Under the pieces are notes generated by a model. The model ran no database searches and had not been told where the DNA came from. It saw only the letters and a list, made by a program, of their open reading frames with translations. DNA of 41,726 nucleotides from an uncultured beta proteobacterium (lineage in GTDB: Bacteria; Pseudomonadota; Gammaproteobacteria; Burkholderiales; Burkholderiaceae_C), in the NCBI GenBank assembly GCA_903894475.1, contig CAITQH010000102.1, positions 1-41,726 of the forward strand. Reading direction: 5' to 3'. Each line of letters begins with the position of its first letter. The first letter of the stretch is position 1. A program made the translations under genes and the position numbers. This document shows, one piece after another, positions 8,236-16,484 of this stretch.

Positions 8236-8874
8236 ATGAAACGCATTTGGGACATTTCTTCGCCGCTGCATCCGGGCTCGCCGGTCTTTCCCGGCGACAC
8301 GGCCTATCGCCAGCACTGGACCGCCACCATTGCACCGGACTGCCCGGTCAATGTGAGCGCGCTGACGCTGTCGCCGCATGTCGGCAGCCACGCCGATGCT
8401 CCCTTGCACTACGACCCCCAGGGTGAGCCGGTTGGCGCTCTGGATTTGCAACCCTATCTGGGACCCTGCCGCGTGATCCATGCGATCCGTTGTGGAGCGC
8501 TGATTGAGTGGCGGCACCTCGCCCATGCGCTGCAGGATCTGCCGCCACGCGTGCTGGTGCGCACCTACGAGCGCATGCCGGTGGACCACTGGGACCCAGC
8601 TCTGACCGCCTTCTCACCCGAGACAGTGGAGCACCTGGCCGATCTGGGTGTGCTGCTGGTGGGCATCGACACTGCCAGCATCGACCCGGCGGACAGCAAG
8701 ACGCTGCCGAGTCACCAGATGATCCGACAGCGCGGCTTGCGCGTGCTGGAAAATCTGGTGCTTGACGCGGTGCCGGAGGGCGACTACGAACTGATTGCCT
8801 TGCCGCTCAAACTCATGCTCGCCGATGCGTCACCGGTGCGAGCCATCCTGAGAGAACTTCATGATTACCCTTGA
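8236..8874 (+). CDS. kynB: kynurenine formamidase (arylformamidase)
   Basis: KynB hydrolyses N-formylkynurenine to kynurenine and formate, the second step of tryptophan catabolism. The 212-residue length is typical of the bacterial metal-dependent family. The signature starts IWDISSPLHPGSPVFPGD, and the metal-binding motif HVGSHADAPLH supplies H48, H52, D54 and H58. A conserved GIDTASIDP segment follows in the C-terminal half. The gene overlaps kynU by 14 bases, so translation is probably coupled. The order kynB-kynU-kynA matches the known Burkholderiales kyn operons. Confidence 0.93.
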   Translation: MKRIWDISSPLHPGSPVFPGDTAYRQHWTATIAPDCPVNVSALTLSPHVGSHADAPLHYDPQGEPVGALDLQPYLGPCRVIHAIRCGALIEWRHLAHALQDLPPRVLVRTYERMPVDHWDPALTAFSPETVEHLADLGVLLVGIDTASIDPADSKTLPSHQMIRQRGLRVLENLVLDAVPEGDYELIALPLKLMLADASPVRAILRELHDYP

Positions 8875-10147
8875 ACACTGCCAACAACTCGACCTGCAGG
8901 ATCCGCTGCGCGCGCTGCGCGAGCAGTTCAACCTGCCCAGCGGAGTGATCTACCTCGACGGCAATTCGCTCGGCGCCTTGCCAAAGAGCACCGCTGCGCG
9001 AGTCGCCCAGGTGGTGACGCAGGAGTGGGGGCAGGGACTGATTGGCTCCTGGAACGAAGCCGGCTGGTTTGACCTGCCGCAGCGCCTGGGTGACCGCATT
9101 GCTCCCCTGATCGGCGCTGCAGCGGGCGAGATCGTGGTGACCGACAGCACCTCTATCAATCTGTTCAAGGTGCTCAGCGCCGCGCTGCAGATCGCCAAAA
9201 GCGCTGATCCGGCAAGGCTCAGGGTGCTTTCCGAGCGCGACAATTTTCCGACCGACCTCTACATTGCTGAGGGCCTGTGCCGTGCGCAAGGCGGCACGCT
9301 CGAACTGCTTGAAGCCGGGCAACTGGCAGCGGCGCTGGCGCCTGAGGCGGCGCAGGATGTGGCAGTGCTGCTGCTGACCCATGTGAACTACCGCAGCGGC
9401 GCCATGCACGACATGGCGGCACTCACGGCGGCTGCGCACCGGGCCGGCGTACTCACGGTGTGGGACCTGGCGCACAGCGCAGGCGCGGTGCCCGTGAACC
9501 TGAAGGCGGACCAGGCGGATTTTGCGGTCGGCTGTGGCTACAAGTACCTCAACGGCGGCCCGGGCGCGCCGGCGTTTGTGTGGGTCAGCCCGCAGCATGC
9601 AGATCGCTTCTGGCAGCCACTGGCGGGCTGGTGGGGCCATGCGGCGCCCTTTGCCTTTACGCCCGACTACCAGCCCGCGAGCGGCATTGCGCGCTATTTG
9701 TGCGGCACCCAGCCCATCATCAGCCTGTCGGCACTGGCTTGCGGGCTCGACACCTTCAGCGCTGCCGAGTCCCTGGGTGGCATGGCCGCGTTGCGCGCCA
9801 AGTCGCTGGCGCTGAGCGACCTGTTCATCACCCTGGTGGAGCAGCGCTGCGCCGGTCATGGCCTGACCGTGGTGACTCCGCGCGAGCACGGTCGGCGCGG
9901 CTCGCAGCTCAGTCTGGCGAGAGAGCAGGGCGGCTACGCCATCATGCAGGCCCTGATCGCGCGGGGTGTCATCGGCGACTTTCGCTCAGGCGACGGCAAG
10001 CAGCGAGCCGATATCCTGCGCTTTGGTCTGACCCCCTTGTATACCGGCTTTGAAGAGGTGTGGCAGGCGCTGGAACAGCTGCGCCAGGTACTTGTCAGTG
10101 GCGAGTGGCAGCGCTCCGAGTTCAGCCTGCGCAAGGTAGTGAGCTGA
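8861..10147 (+). CDS. kynU: kynureninase
   Basis: KynU is a PLP-dependent hydrolase that cleaves kynurenine to anthranilate and alanine. The 428-residue length fits. Recognisable features are [11 protein letters not shown] near the N-terminus, the substrate and cofactor segment SINLFK, the D-L-A-H-S-A-G motif of the PLP site, and the Schiff-base lysine K228 in [12 protein letters not shown]. It starts inside the end of kynB and stops one base before kynA. In this context it delivers anthranilate, which a CoA ligase from the same operon might activate. Confidence 0.95.
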   Translation: MITLEHCQQLDLQDPLRALREQFNLPSGVIYLDGNSLGALPKSTAARVAQVVTQEWGQGLIGSWNEAGWFDLPQRLGDRIAPLIGAAAGEIVVTDSTSINLFKVLSAALQIAKSADPARLRVLSERDNFPTDLYIAEGLCRAQGGTLELLEAGQLAAALAPEAAQDVAVLLLTHVNYRSGAMHDMAALTAAAHRAGVLTVWDLAHSAGAVPVNLKADQADFAVGCGYKYLNGGPGAPAFVWVSPQHADRFWQPLAGWWGHAAPFAFTPDYQPASGIARYLCGTQPIISLSALACGLDTFSAAESLGGMAALRAKSLALSDLFITLVEQRCAGHGLTVVTPREHGRRGSQLSLAREQGGYAIMQALIARGVIGDFRSGDGKQRADILRFGLTPLYTGFEEVWQALEQLRQVLVSGEWQRSEFSLRKVVS

Positions 10148-10148
10148 T

Positions 10149-10988
10149 ATGGGCACCCCCGAGCAGATCCTGGCTGCGGAAAATGCGAAGCTCGATTTCA
10201 GCCGCTCCATGAGCTATGGCGACTACCTGCACCTTGACCAGATTCTGGGCGCCCAGGTTCCGCTGTCGCCCGACCACAACGAGATGCTGTTCATCATCCA
10301 GCACCAGACCAGCGAGCTCTGGATGAAGCTGATGCTGCATGAGCTGCGGGCGGCCATGGCCTGCGTCGCCAGTGATGAGTTGGGCAGCGCCTTCAAGATG
10401 CTGGCGCGCGTCAGCAAGATCATGGAGCAACTGGTGCACGCCTGGGACGTGCTGGCCACCATGACGCCGCCCGAGTACAGCGCGATTCGTCCCTACCTGG
10501 CCAATTCCAGCGGCTTTCAGAGCGCGCAGTACCGCTGCATCGAGTTTGCGCTTGGCAACAAGAACGCCACCATGCTGCAAGCGCACGCGCACCGGCCTGA
10601 CCTGCTGGAGCAGGTGCAGGCGGCGCTGGTGGCACCGTCGCTGTACGACCAGGCGCTGCGCCTGCTGGCACGCCGCGGCATCGCCGTGCCTGAGAGCCAC
10701 ACAGAGCGCGACTGGAGCCAGGCCTACCGCGCCAGCCCGGCAGTGGAAGAAGCCTGGCTGGTGGTGTACCGCAATCCGCGTGAGCATTGGGATCTGTACC
10801 AACTGGGCGAGGAACTGACGGATTTGGAAGACGCTTTTCGGCTCTGGCGCTTTCGCCATGTGACGACGGTGGAACGGGTGATCGGCTTCAAGCGCGGCAC
10901 GGGTGGTACCGGCGGCGTCAGCTACCTGCGCAAGATGCTCGACGTGGTGCTGTTCCCCGAAATCTGGACTCTGCGCACCAGCCTCTAA
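10149..10988 (+). CDS. kynA: tryptophan 2,3-dioxygenase
   Basis: KynA is a haem enzyme that opens the indole ring of L-tryptophan with O2 to give N-formylkynurenine. The 279-residue length is typical of bacterial enzymes. Hallmarks are [19 protein letters not shown] near residues 50-68, the segment [13 protein letters not shown] that carries the proximal haem ligand (H237), and the glycine-rich [15 protein letters not shown] substrate loop. It is the last gene of the operon although it catalyses the first reaction. The next gene on the plus side is absent: a sulfatase gene converges from the other strand 31 bases downstream, with no clear terminator between them. Its need for O2 means the pathway is aerobic at this step. 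Confidence 0.95.
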   Translation: MGTPEQILAAENAKLDFSRSMSYGDYLHLDQILGAQVPLSPDHNEMLFIIQHQTSELWMKLMLHELRAAMACVASDELGSAFKMLARVSKIMEQLVHAWDVLATMTPPEYSAIRPYLANSSGFQSAQYRCIEFALGNKNATMLQAHAHRPDLLEQVQAALVAPSLYDQALRLLARRGIAVPESHTERDWSQAYRASPAVEEAWLVVYRNPREHWDLYQLGEELTDLEDAFRLWRFRHVTTVERVIGFKRGTGGTGGVSYLRKMLDVVLFPEIWTLRTSL

Positions 10989-11019
10989 AAAGCCACCCGC
11001 GGGACATTCACATCATCGA

Positions 11020-12813
11020 TCAAAGCGCGCGTATACGCCGCCGGCGCGCCAGCACGATGGCGCCGACGCACAAGGCCAGACTAGAAAGACCCCAAGGCAA
11101 GGCCGCTTTGAGTTTTGGCACCAGAAAGTGCCAGAGCGCGTAGCGCATGGCCGTTTTTTGCAGGTCGAAACCGTCCGGGATCGGCAGCACGCCGTTGGCG
11201 CGTGCGTATTCGGCGTAATCGGCGAGCATGGATTTGAAGCGTTCCGGTTGGGCGCTGCTCAGATCGTGCACCTCCCCCGGATCCGTCTTGAGATCGTAGA
11301 GGCGCCACTTGCCATCGCCCAGAGGCGCAATGTTCTTCACCAGTTTGAAATCGCCCTTGAACAGTGCCGCGGAACCGGCCAACTCATAGCCAAGCGCTTC
11401 GTCGGATGCATGAACGTAGTCCGTCTTACCCTGCAGCATGGGCAGCATGCTGCGCCCACTCAAGGGTTCGACCTTGCTTCCCAAATAGATTCCGTCATGC
11501 GGCTGGATGCCGACAGCGTCGAGCAAGGTCGGAACAATGTCGTTCACATGGGTCAGCGCGGAGATGGTGCGGGACGCGGGCATGCCGGGCACGCCCGAAA
11601 TGATGAGGGGAACGCGCAGGCCGCCCTCGCCGGCAAAGTACTTGTAGCCCATGAAGGGCGATGTGGTGGCACTGGCCCAGCTTGGACCGTTCGCTGCAAA
11701 CGTGCCCTTGCCCCCCGGTGGATCGGCGTCGCTGTCGTAGTTCATGCGCACCCAGCTACTGGAGACAGGAATATTCAAGGGATCGGCCGGATCCGAGCCG
11801 TTGTCGGACAGAAAAACAAAAACCGTGTTGTCGTACTGAGCACTCGCCTTGAGGTAGGCCACCAGCCGGCCCACTTGAAAGTCCATCGCTTCGGCCATAC
11901 CGGCGTAGACCTCCATGTGGCGCGCTTGCTGGCGCTTCTTGTCCACACTCAACTGCTCCCAGTCCGCGGTGCTGGCCAACGCAGCCATGTCGATCCCGGC
12001 GGGAATCATGCCCAAGGCAGCGGAACGGTCACGCCGTGCCTTGCGCAGGGCGGTCCAGCCCTGGTCGTAGCGGCCGCTGTATTTTTTGACGAATTCGGCT
12101 GGAGCCTGCAGCGGAATATGGTTGGCCTGAAAGCCGATGTAGGCAAAAAATGGCTTCTTGTCCTTGTCGTTGGATGCGATGTACTCAATGGCCTTGTCAA
12201 CGAAAAATTTCGATGAATAATAGTCCGACGGTAACTCAGCTTCCCGGCCCTGCTCGAACCAGTAGGCTTTGTCGTACAGCATCATGTAGGTTCGCTTCTC
12301 CCAGTTGTCCGAGCCGCTGTCGGCTTGAATGAAAGAGCGTTCAAATCCACGGTTGCCGGGCAGTTTGTCTGGCGTCTTGCCCAGGTGCCACTTGCCAGTG
12401 ATGTAGGTGTGGTATCCGGCGTCCTTGAGCATCGTGGCCAGCGTGACGGCGTTGTCCTTGAGCGTGCCGGCATAGCCTGGCTGTCCCTCATGCTCAGCAG
12501 GCATGGTTTCGGGCATGTTGCCCACGCCATTGCGGTGATTGTCGACACCGGTCAGCAGCATGGCGCGCGTCGGCGAGCACACGGCGGCCACGTGAAAGTT
12601 GGAGAACTTCGCGCCGTGCTTGGCCAACTCGTCCAGGTTGGGCGTGGCGATCTCGCTGCCGTAGACCCCGACATCGGTATAGCCCCAATCGTCAGCCACC
12701 AGCACGATGATGTTAGGGCGGGGCTTGTCGTTCGCCCCGTAACAGACCAGGCAAGCGCTTATCAGCAGCACGCTTACAAAACCCTGGCGAATAGGTCCGG
12801 TTGCGGAACGCAT
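11020..12813 (-). CDS. arylsulfatase-family sulfatase, exported and probably membrane-anchored
   Basis: This type I sulfatase (~597 residues) would hydrolyse sulfate esters; the substrate is unknown. The family signature CSPTRAMLLTG places the cysteine to be converted to formylglycine at C79, and D41-D42 in LVADDWGY are metal ligands. The N-terminus (to about residue 25) has a hydrophobic export signal ending LLISAC, which could be a lipoprotein box with C21. The extreme C-terminus has a hydrophobic helix (LSSLALCVGAIVLA) followed by RRRR, which suggests a second membrane anchor. ATG 12813 is chosen because it places the signal peptide at the N-terminus; the open frame upstream is longer but looks non-coding. 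It is transcribed divergently from a crotonase. Confidence 0.88.
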   Translation of the reverse strand: MRSATGPIRQGFVSVLLISACLVCYGANDKPRPNIIVLVADDWGYTDVGVYGSEIATPNLDELAKHGAKFSNFHVAAVCSPTRAMLLTGVDNHRNGVGNMPETMPAEHEGQPGYAGTLKDNAVTLATMLKDAGYHTYITGKWHLGKTPDKLPGNRGFERSFIQADSGSDNWEKRTYMMLYDKAYWFEQGREAELPSDYYSSKFFVDKAIEYIASNDKDKKPFFAYIGFQANHIPLQAPAEFVKKYSGRYDQGWTALRKARRDRSAALGMIPAGIDMAALASTADWEQLSVDKKRQQARHMEVYAGMAEAMDFQVGRLVAYLKASAQYDNTVFVFLSDNGSDPADPLNIPVSSSWVRMNYDSDADPPGGKGTFAANGPSWASATTSPFMGYKYFAGEGGLRVPLIISGVPGMPASRTISALTHVNDIVPTLLDAVGIQPHDGIYLGSKVEPLSGRSMLPMLQGKTDYVHASDEALGYELAGSAALFKGDFKLVKNIAPLGDGKWRLYDLKTDPGEVHDLSSAQPERFKSMLADYAEYARANGVLPIPDGFDLQKTAMRYALWHFLVPKLKAALPWGLSSLALCVGAIVLARRRRIRAL

Positions 12814-12873
12814 GTGTGTTGTCTCTGTGAGAACGGCCTGTGATGTCTCCTGACCCGCTATTATGTTTTCATT

Positions 12874-12885
12874 TTGACGCGTCAA
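12874..12885. promoter_or_regulatory. perfect palindrome in divergent sulfatase/crotonase promoter region
   Basis: The 12-base perfect palindrome TTGACGCGTCAA lies 13 bases before the crotonase start, in the 85-base gap between two divergent genes. A TATTAT sequence at 12859-12864 could be a -10 box for the plus strand. Such a site is typical of a dimeric repressor (TetR or MarR type), but no such regulator gene is in the window. Confidence 0.4.
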
Positions 12886-12898
12886 CCTGGAGATGCCC

Positions 12899-13642
12899 AT
12901 GACAAGTGAATTGGTTATTCGCAGCGATTCGGCCGGAGTAGCAACCCTGACTCTGAACCGCCCCGACAAGCTTAATGCCCTGACGCCGGCGGTCTTTGTT
13001 GCGTTGCGTGCCCACCTTGACGCCGTCGCGGCCGATCCCTCTGTCGGATGCGTGGTTCTCATGGGCGCGGGGCGTTCGTTTTGCGCCGGACATGATCTGG
13101 CTGCCATTGCCGATCACGCCGCGGCGTCAAGCCCGCACTTCGAAGCCGAGACCATAGACGCACTGGAAGCCTTGCCACAGCCGACCATTGCCCGCCTGCA
13201 TGGCCATTGCTTTACCGGCGGGCTGGAGTTGGCACTGGGTTGTGACATTTTGATGGTCGCCGAGTCAACGCGCCTGGGGGACACCCACGGGCAATGGGGA
13301 CTGGCTCCCATATGGGGTCTGTCAGTGCGGCTGCCGCAACGTGTTGGCGTATCGCGCGCCAAGGAACTGATGTTTACCAGCCGGCGCATCAGCGGTCAGA
13401 CCGCCGCGAGCATCGGCCTGGTGGACTACTGCGTGGCCGATGACCAACTGGACGCTGCCGTAGCGCGCCTTGCAGCAGAGGTGCTGGCAAATTCCCGCGG
13501 TAGCAATCGCATTGCCAAGACCTTGCTTGCTGCGGCGCAAGAGCGCAGTTGGCAAGACGCCTTGCGTTTTGAGCGGCAGATGCCGTTTGGCATGCCTGAA
13601 GACATGGCGCAGCGTATGGCTGCAGCGGGTCGACCCGGCTAG
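12899..13642 (+). CDS. enoyl-CoA hydratase/isomerase (crotonase) family protein
   Basis: This is a crotonase-fold protein of ~247 residues. It shows LTLNRPDKLNAL near the N-terminus, the oxyanion-hole segment FCAGHDL, and GLELALGCD, in which E110 matches the first catalytic glutamate of enoyl-CoA hydratase. The position 20 residues later, where hydratases carry the second glutamate, is H130 (DTHGQWGLAP). The protein may therefore be an isomerase or another acyl-CoA enzyme rather than a true hydratase. ATG 12899 has a GGAG ribosome binding site 6 bases upstream; an ATG at 12893 is also in frame but too close to it. An aldehyde dehydrogenase gene follows 57 bases downstream, on the same strand. 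Confidence 0.85.
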   Translation: MTSELVIRSDSAGVATLTLNRPDKLNALTPAVFVALRAHLDAVAADPSVGCVVLMGAGRSFCAGHDLAAIADHAAASSPHFEAETIDALEALPQPTIARLHGHCFTGGLELALGCDILMVAESTRLGDTHGQWGLAPIWGLSVRLPQRVGVSRAKELMFTSRRISGQTAASIGLVDYCVADDQLDAAVARLAAEVLANSRGSNRIAKTLLAAAQERSWQDALRFERQMPFGMPEDMAQRMAAAGRPG

Positions 13643-13699
13643 CTCGTCCTCCGACGTAAACTGTATGAGCCTTTGAAAAACATCAACCGGAGACCTCCC

Positions 13700-15139
13700 A
13701 TGACCGTCGTCGCACCGAAGCCTGTATTAGCCTTAACCAGGATGCAAGAAGTGTTCGAGCATCAAGCTGCTACCGCTTTGCGGCTCAGAAGTTCCACCGC
13801 GGATGAACGCATCGCCAAGGTGCGCAAACTGCGTGATGCCGTGATCGCCCACACCGAGGATTGGTATCGCGCGGCCTATGCGGACTTCAAAAAGCCTCCC
13901 GGCGAGGTGGATTTGGGCGAAATCCTGCCGATCTGCGTGGAGGCCAACGACGCGATCAGCCATATCAAAAAGTGGATGAAGCCAAAACGCGTTTGGCCCA
14001 CCCTGCTGACAGGCGGAACCCGCAGTTACGTGCAATATATGCCGCGCGGGCGCTGCCTGATCATCGGTCCCTTCAACTACCCCATCAACCTCACGCTGGG
14101 GCCCCTGGTCTCGGCGATTGCGGCGGGCAACACGGCGATTTTGAAACCGTCTGAGTTGACGCCGAACATGTCAGCCCTGATAGCCAAGGTAGTCCGGGAA
14201 GTCTTCCCGGAAGACGAGGTCGCCATCTTCGAGGGCGAGGCTGAGGTAGCGCAGGCTCTGCAGGAACTGCCGTTTGATCACATTTTCTTCACAGGCAGCC
14301 CGGCCATCGGCAAATACGTCATGGCGGCGGCGGCAAAGAATCTGGCCAGCGTCACGCTGGAACTCGGTGGCAAGAGTCCGACGATTGTCGACGCCAGCGC
14401 AAACCTGAAACTCGCCGCCAGCAACATCATGTGGGCCAAGTTCGCCAATTCAGGTCAAACCTGCATTGCGCCGGACTACGTCTATGTGCACGAGAGTGTC
14501 AAGGATCGATGGGTGGAATGTTGTCGCGCTGAACTCCAAAGAGCCTACGGCGTGACTCTGGCGGAGCAGCAAGGTAGCCCGCATCTGGCGCATATGGTGA
14601 ATGCCCGCCATACGGCCCGCGTAAAAGCGCTGCTCGATGACGCCAATGCAGGCGGTGCGCAAACCCTGGTAGGAGGCGGTGTGGTGGCAGATGCCTGCTT
14701 CATCCAGCCAACGCTGCTTGACAGGATTGCGGCTGACGCCCGCATCATGGATGAAGAGATATTTGGCCCATTGTTACCAGTGATTGGCTACAGCCAGATC
14801 GATGAGGTCATCACCAGCATCAACGCCGGGCCCAAGCCGCTGGCGCTGTATATCTACAGCCAGACCGATGCCAATATCGACAAGGTACTCACCCAAACCG
14901 CGTCCGGTGGGGCCTGTGTCAACCACTCACTGATGCAGTTCTTGCACGGCAATCTGCCTTTCGGTGGCGTTAACAACTCGGGCATTGGCAATGCTCACGG
15001 GCACTACGGGTTCAAGACCTTCAGCCACGAGCGCGGCGTAGTCCGCACCCAGTTCTCGCTGGCTGCCACCCTGTTCAAGGCGGGAGAGGTGCCGCCAATG
15101 ATTCGCAAACTGATCAAGTCAGCGTTCAGGATTCTCTGA
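13700..15139 (+). CDS. NAD(P)-dependent aldehyde dehydrogenase, class 3/coniferyl-aldehyde-like
   Basis: This ~479-residue aldehyde dehydrogenase oxidises an aldehyde to the acid. The catalytic cysteine is C255 in NSGQTCIAPDYV and the general base is E221 in LELGGKSP. The cofactor region shows FNYPINLTLGPL and GNTAILKPSE. The length and the C-terminal part (FGGVNNSGIGNAHGHYGFKTFSH) resemble the fatty/coniferyl aldehyde group that lacks the extended N-terminus. The C-terminal tail ends with IRKLIKSAFRIL, a hydrophobic, basic segment that could touch membranes. ATG 13700 has a GGAG-type site about 8 bases upstream. The substrate is not evident from the context. Confidence 0.9.
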   Translation: MTVVAPKPVLALTRMQEVFEHQAATALRLRSSTADERIAKVRKLRDAVIAHTEDWYRAAYADFKKPPGEVDLGEILPICVEANDAISHIKKWMKPKRVWPTLLTGGTRSYVQYMPRGRCLIIGPFNYPINLTLGPLVSAIAAGNTAILKPSELTPNMSALIAKVVREVFPEDEVAIFEGEAEVAQALQELPFDHIFFTGSPAIGKYVMAAAAKNLASVTLELGGKSPTIVDASANLKLAASNIMWAKFANSGQTCIAPDYVYVHESVKDRWVECCRAELQRAYGVTLAEQQGSPHLAHMVNARHTARVKALLDDANAGGAQTLVGGGVVADACFIQPTLLDRIAADARIMDEEIFGPLLPVIGYSQIDEVITSINAGPKPLALYIYSQTDANIDKVLTQTASGGACVNHSLMQFLHGNLPFGGVNNSGIGNAHGHYGFKTFSHERGVVRTQFSLAATLFKAGEVPPMIRKLIKSAFRIL

Positions 15140-15231
15140 GTCCTTGCGCGTCTTGACAGTCCGAGAAGGCTTTCAAACCGAAAATCCTGAACCGGCTAAC
15201 AGATCCGTTCTTTACAAAAGCATTCGCGCGA

Positions 15232-15243
15232 TGACAGCTGTCA
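15232..15243. promoter_or_regulatory. palindrome upstream of the lacI-type promoter
   Basis: A perfect 12-base palindrome, TGACAGCTGTCA, lies 16 bases upstream of the proposed -35 box of the LacI-family gene. A partial echo (ACAGCTG) follows at 15248-15254. Its position fits an activator site or a second repressor site. No binding protein can be named. Confidence 0.3.
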
Positions 15244-15258
15244 AATTACAGCTGCCAT

Positions 15259-15287
15259 TTGAACTTTCCGGCCATATCCGTTAGCAT
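15259..15287 (+). promoter_or_regulatory. putative promoter of the LacI-family regulator
   Basis: TTGAAC at 15259-15264 and TAGCAT at 15282-15287 are 17 bases apart, which fits a sigma-70 promoter. The palindromic operator begins 5 bases after the -10 box, so a bound repressor would cover the transcription start. That arrangement fits negative autoregulation. Confidence 0.45.
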
Positions 15288-15291
15288 TGCC

Positions 15292-15305
15292 TGAAATCGG
15301 TTTCA
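15292..15305. promoter_or_regulatory. PtxS-like LacI-family operator 1
   Basis: TGAAATCGGTTTCA differs by one base from the palindrome TGAAACCGGTTTCA, which is the known target of the LacI-family 2-ketogluconate regulator PtxS in Pseudomonas. It sits over the expected start of transcription of the adjacent LacI-family gene. A perfect copy occurs at 16455-16468 before the transport operon. The pair therefore marks autoregulation plus operon control by the same protein. Confidence 0.75.
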
Positions 15306-15367
15306 ATCAGCTTGACAAGCTGCTTCCATTTCAAATGCCAACCAAGATTCTTGTACGAACCGCACCG

Positions 15368-16399
15368 ATGGCGCGCGCTACCATTGCGGATGTCGCACGG
15401 CAGGCTGGCGTCTCCAAAGCCACTGTTTCCAGGTTCTTGAACCACCGTGACAAATTGCTCACCAAGGGCATCGCTGCACGAGTGGAGGCCGCGATCTCGA
15501 CCCTCTCCTACAGCCCGAACCCGATGGCGCAGGCACTCAAGCGGGGTCGCTCGCGTCTCATTGGCTTAGTGGTCGCCGACGTAAGCAACCCGTTTTCTGT
15601 GGCGGTGTTGCGCGGCGCTGAAAAGGCCTGCCAACAAGCCGGTTACTTGCTCATGCTGTTTAACCTCGGAAATGACAGCCGGCGTGAGCGTGAAGCCATT
15701 GAAACGCTCACGGCTTACCAAGTAGAAGGTTTTATCCTCAACACGCTGGGCCAGGATGGCGGCGCCGCTGTAGAGTCTGCCCGTCATGGCAAGCCAGTGG
15801 TGCTGGTCGACCGGCGCCACCATGATATGCGAGCCGACTTTGTGTCGCTGGACAACGCTGACGCCGTTCGCATGGGCGCGCGCCATTTGGTGGAGGCGGG
15901 CTACCGCGAGTTGTTGTTTGTCTCGGAGCCAGTCAAGGACGTCAGTCCGCGTGAAGAGCGTAAATCTGCTTTCTGCCGCTATCTCAGCGAGTCAGAGAAC
16001 ACCATCACCAACCTGCATGGCAGCACGTTCGAAAGCATGGCAGACGAGCCGGAAGCCCGGCTGAGCAACGCGCTGCAGTGTCTTCGCCAGAGCGCGGGCG
16101 AACGCCTGCCAGGCATACTGTCGAGCAACGCGGTAGTGACCTTGCGGGTAGTGGCGGCGATGACGCGTCTTGGGTTGCGTCTGGGCACTGATATCGGCCT
16201 GGTTGGCTTCGACGACACCGAGTGGTCGCCTTACGTCGGGCCGGGGCTGAGCACCATTGCTCAACCAACCGATGATTTGGGCAGAATCGCCGCGGACTGC
16301 CTGATCGAACGCCTCAAGGGTCTGGAACTGCCACCACGCCAGATATTGTTATCTGGCCGATTGATGCCTCGGGGCTCCTCCGTTCCTTCACCAGCATGA
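15368..16399 (+). CDS. LacI-family transcriptional regulator
   Basis: This is a 343-residue LacI-type repressor. The N-terminal helix-turn-helix reads TIADVARQAGVSKATVSRFLN, followed by the hinge helix SYSPNPMAQALKRGRS. The rest is a periplasmic-binding-protein-like effector domain starting LIGLVVADVSNPF. ATG 15368 places the HTH at the N-terminus as usual; an ATG at 15335 would add 11 residues, and neither has a clear ribosome binding site. Palindromes of PtxS type lie before this gene and before the next operon, so it probably represses both until a sugar acid (2-ketogluconate or similar) is present. The effector is inferred from the downstream genes. Confidence 0.88.
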   Translation: MARATIADVARQAGVSKATVSRFLNHRDKLLTKGIAARVEAAISTLSYSPNPMAQALKRGRSRLIGLVVADVSNPFSVAVLRGAEKACQQAGYLLMLFNLGNDSRREREAIETLTAYQVEGFILNTLGQDGGAAVESARHGKPVVLVDRRHHDMRADFVSLDNADAVRMGARHLVEAGYRELLFVSEPVKDVSPREERKSAFCRYLSESENTITNLHGSTFESMADEPEARLSNALQCLRQSAGERLPGILSSNAVVTLRVVAAMTRLGLRLGTDIGLVGFDDTEWSPYVGPGLSTIAQPTDDLGRIAADCLIERLKGLELPPRQILLSGRLMPRGSSVPSPA

Positions 16400-16445
16400 A
16401 AGGATCCTGGGTTTACCCTGATTTCCGCTCAGACAGAAGTGCTTC

Positions 16446-16451
16446 TATAAT
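16446..16451 (+). promoter_or_regulatory. -10 box of the sugar-acid operon
   Basis: A perfect TATAAT lies 3 bases before the PtxS-type palindrome and 33 bases before the first permease gene. No good -35 box is seen at 17 bases upstream, so the promoter may be weak or need an activator. The overlap of operator and expected transcription start fits repression. Confidence 0.5.
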
Positions 16452-16454
16452 TCC

Positions 16455-16468
16455 TGAAACCGGTTTCA
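16455..16468. promoter_or_regulatory. PtxS-like LacI-family operator 2 (perfect palindrome)
   Basis: TGAAACCGGTTTCA is a perfect 14-base palindrome, identical to the known PtxS consensus. It lies between the -10 box and the first gene of the ABC transporter/kinase operon, 16 bases before the permease start codon. It is the likely main control site of the operon. Confidence 0.82.
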
Positions 16469-16484
16469 GCTTTGGTTCCAGTTT

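Noticed and set aside
11030-11045. Third GTATAC-type operator site
   Set aside because: It lies inside the sulfatase coding sequence (C-terminal RRRIR codons) at a convergent junction, where a promoter operator is not expected.
10903-12216. Plus-strand open frame (437 codons) running from kynA into the sulfatase gene
   Set aside because: It is antisense to the sulfatase, which has its signature CSPTR motif and signal peptide; the plus-strand frame has no domain.
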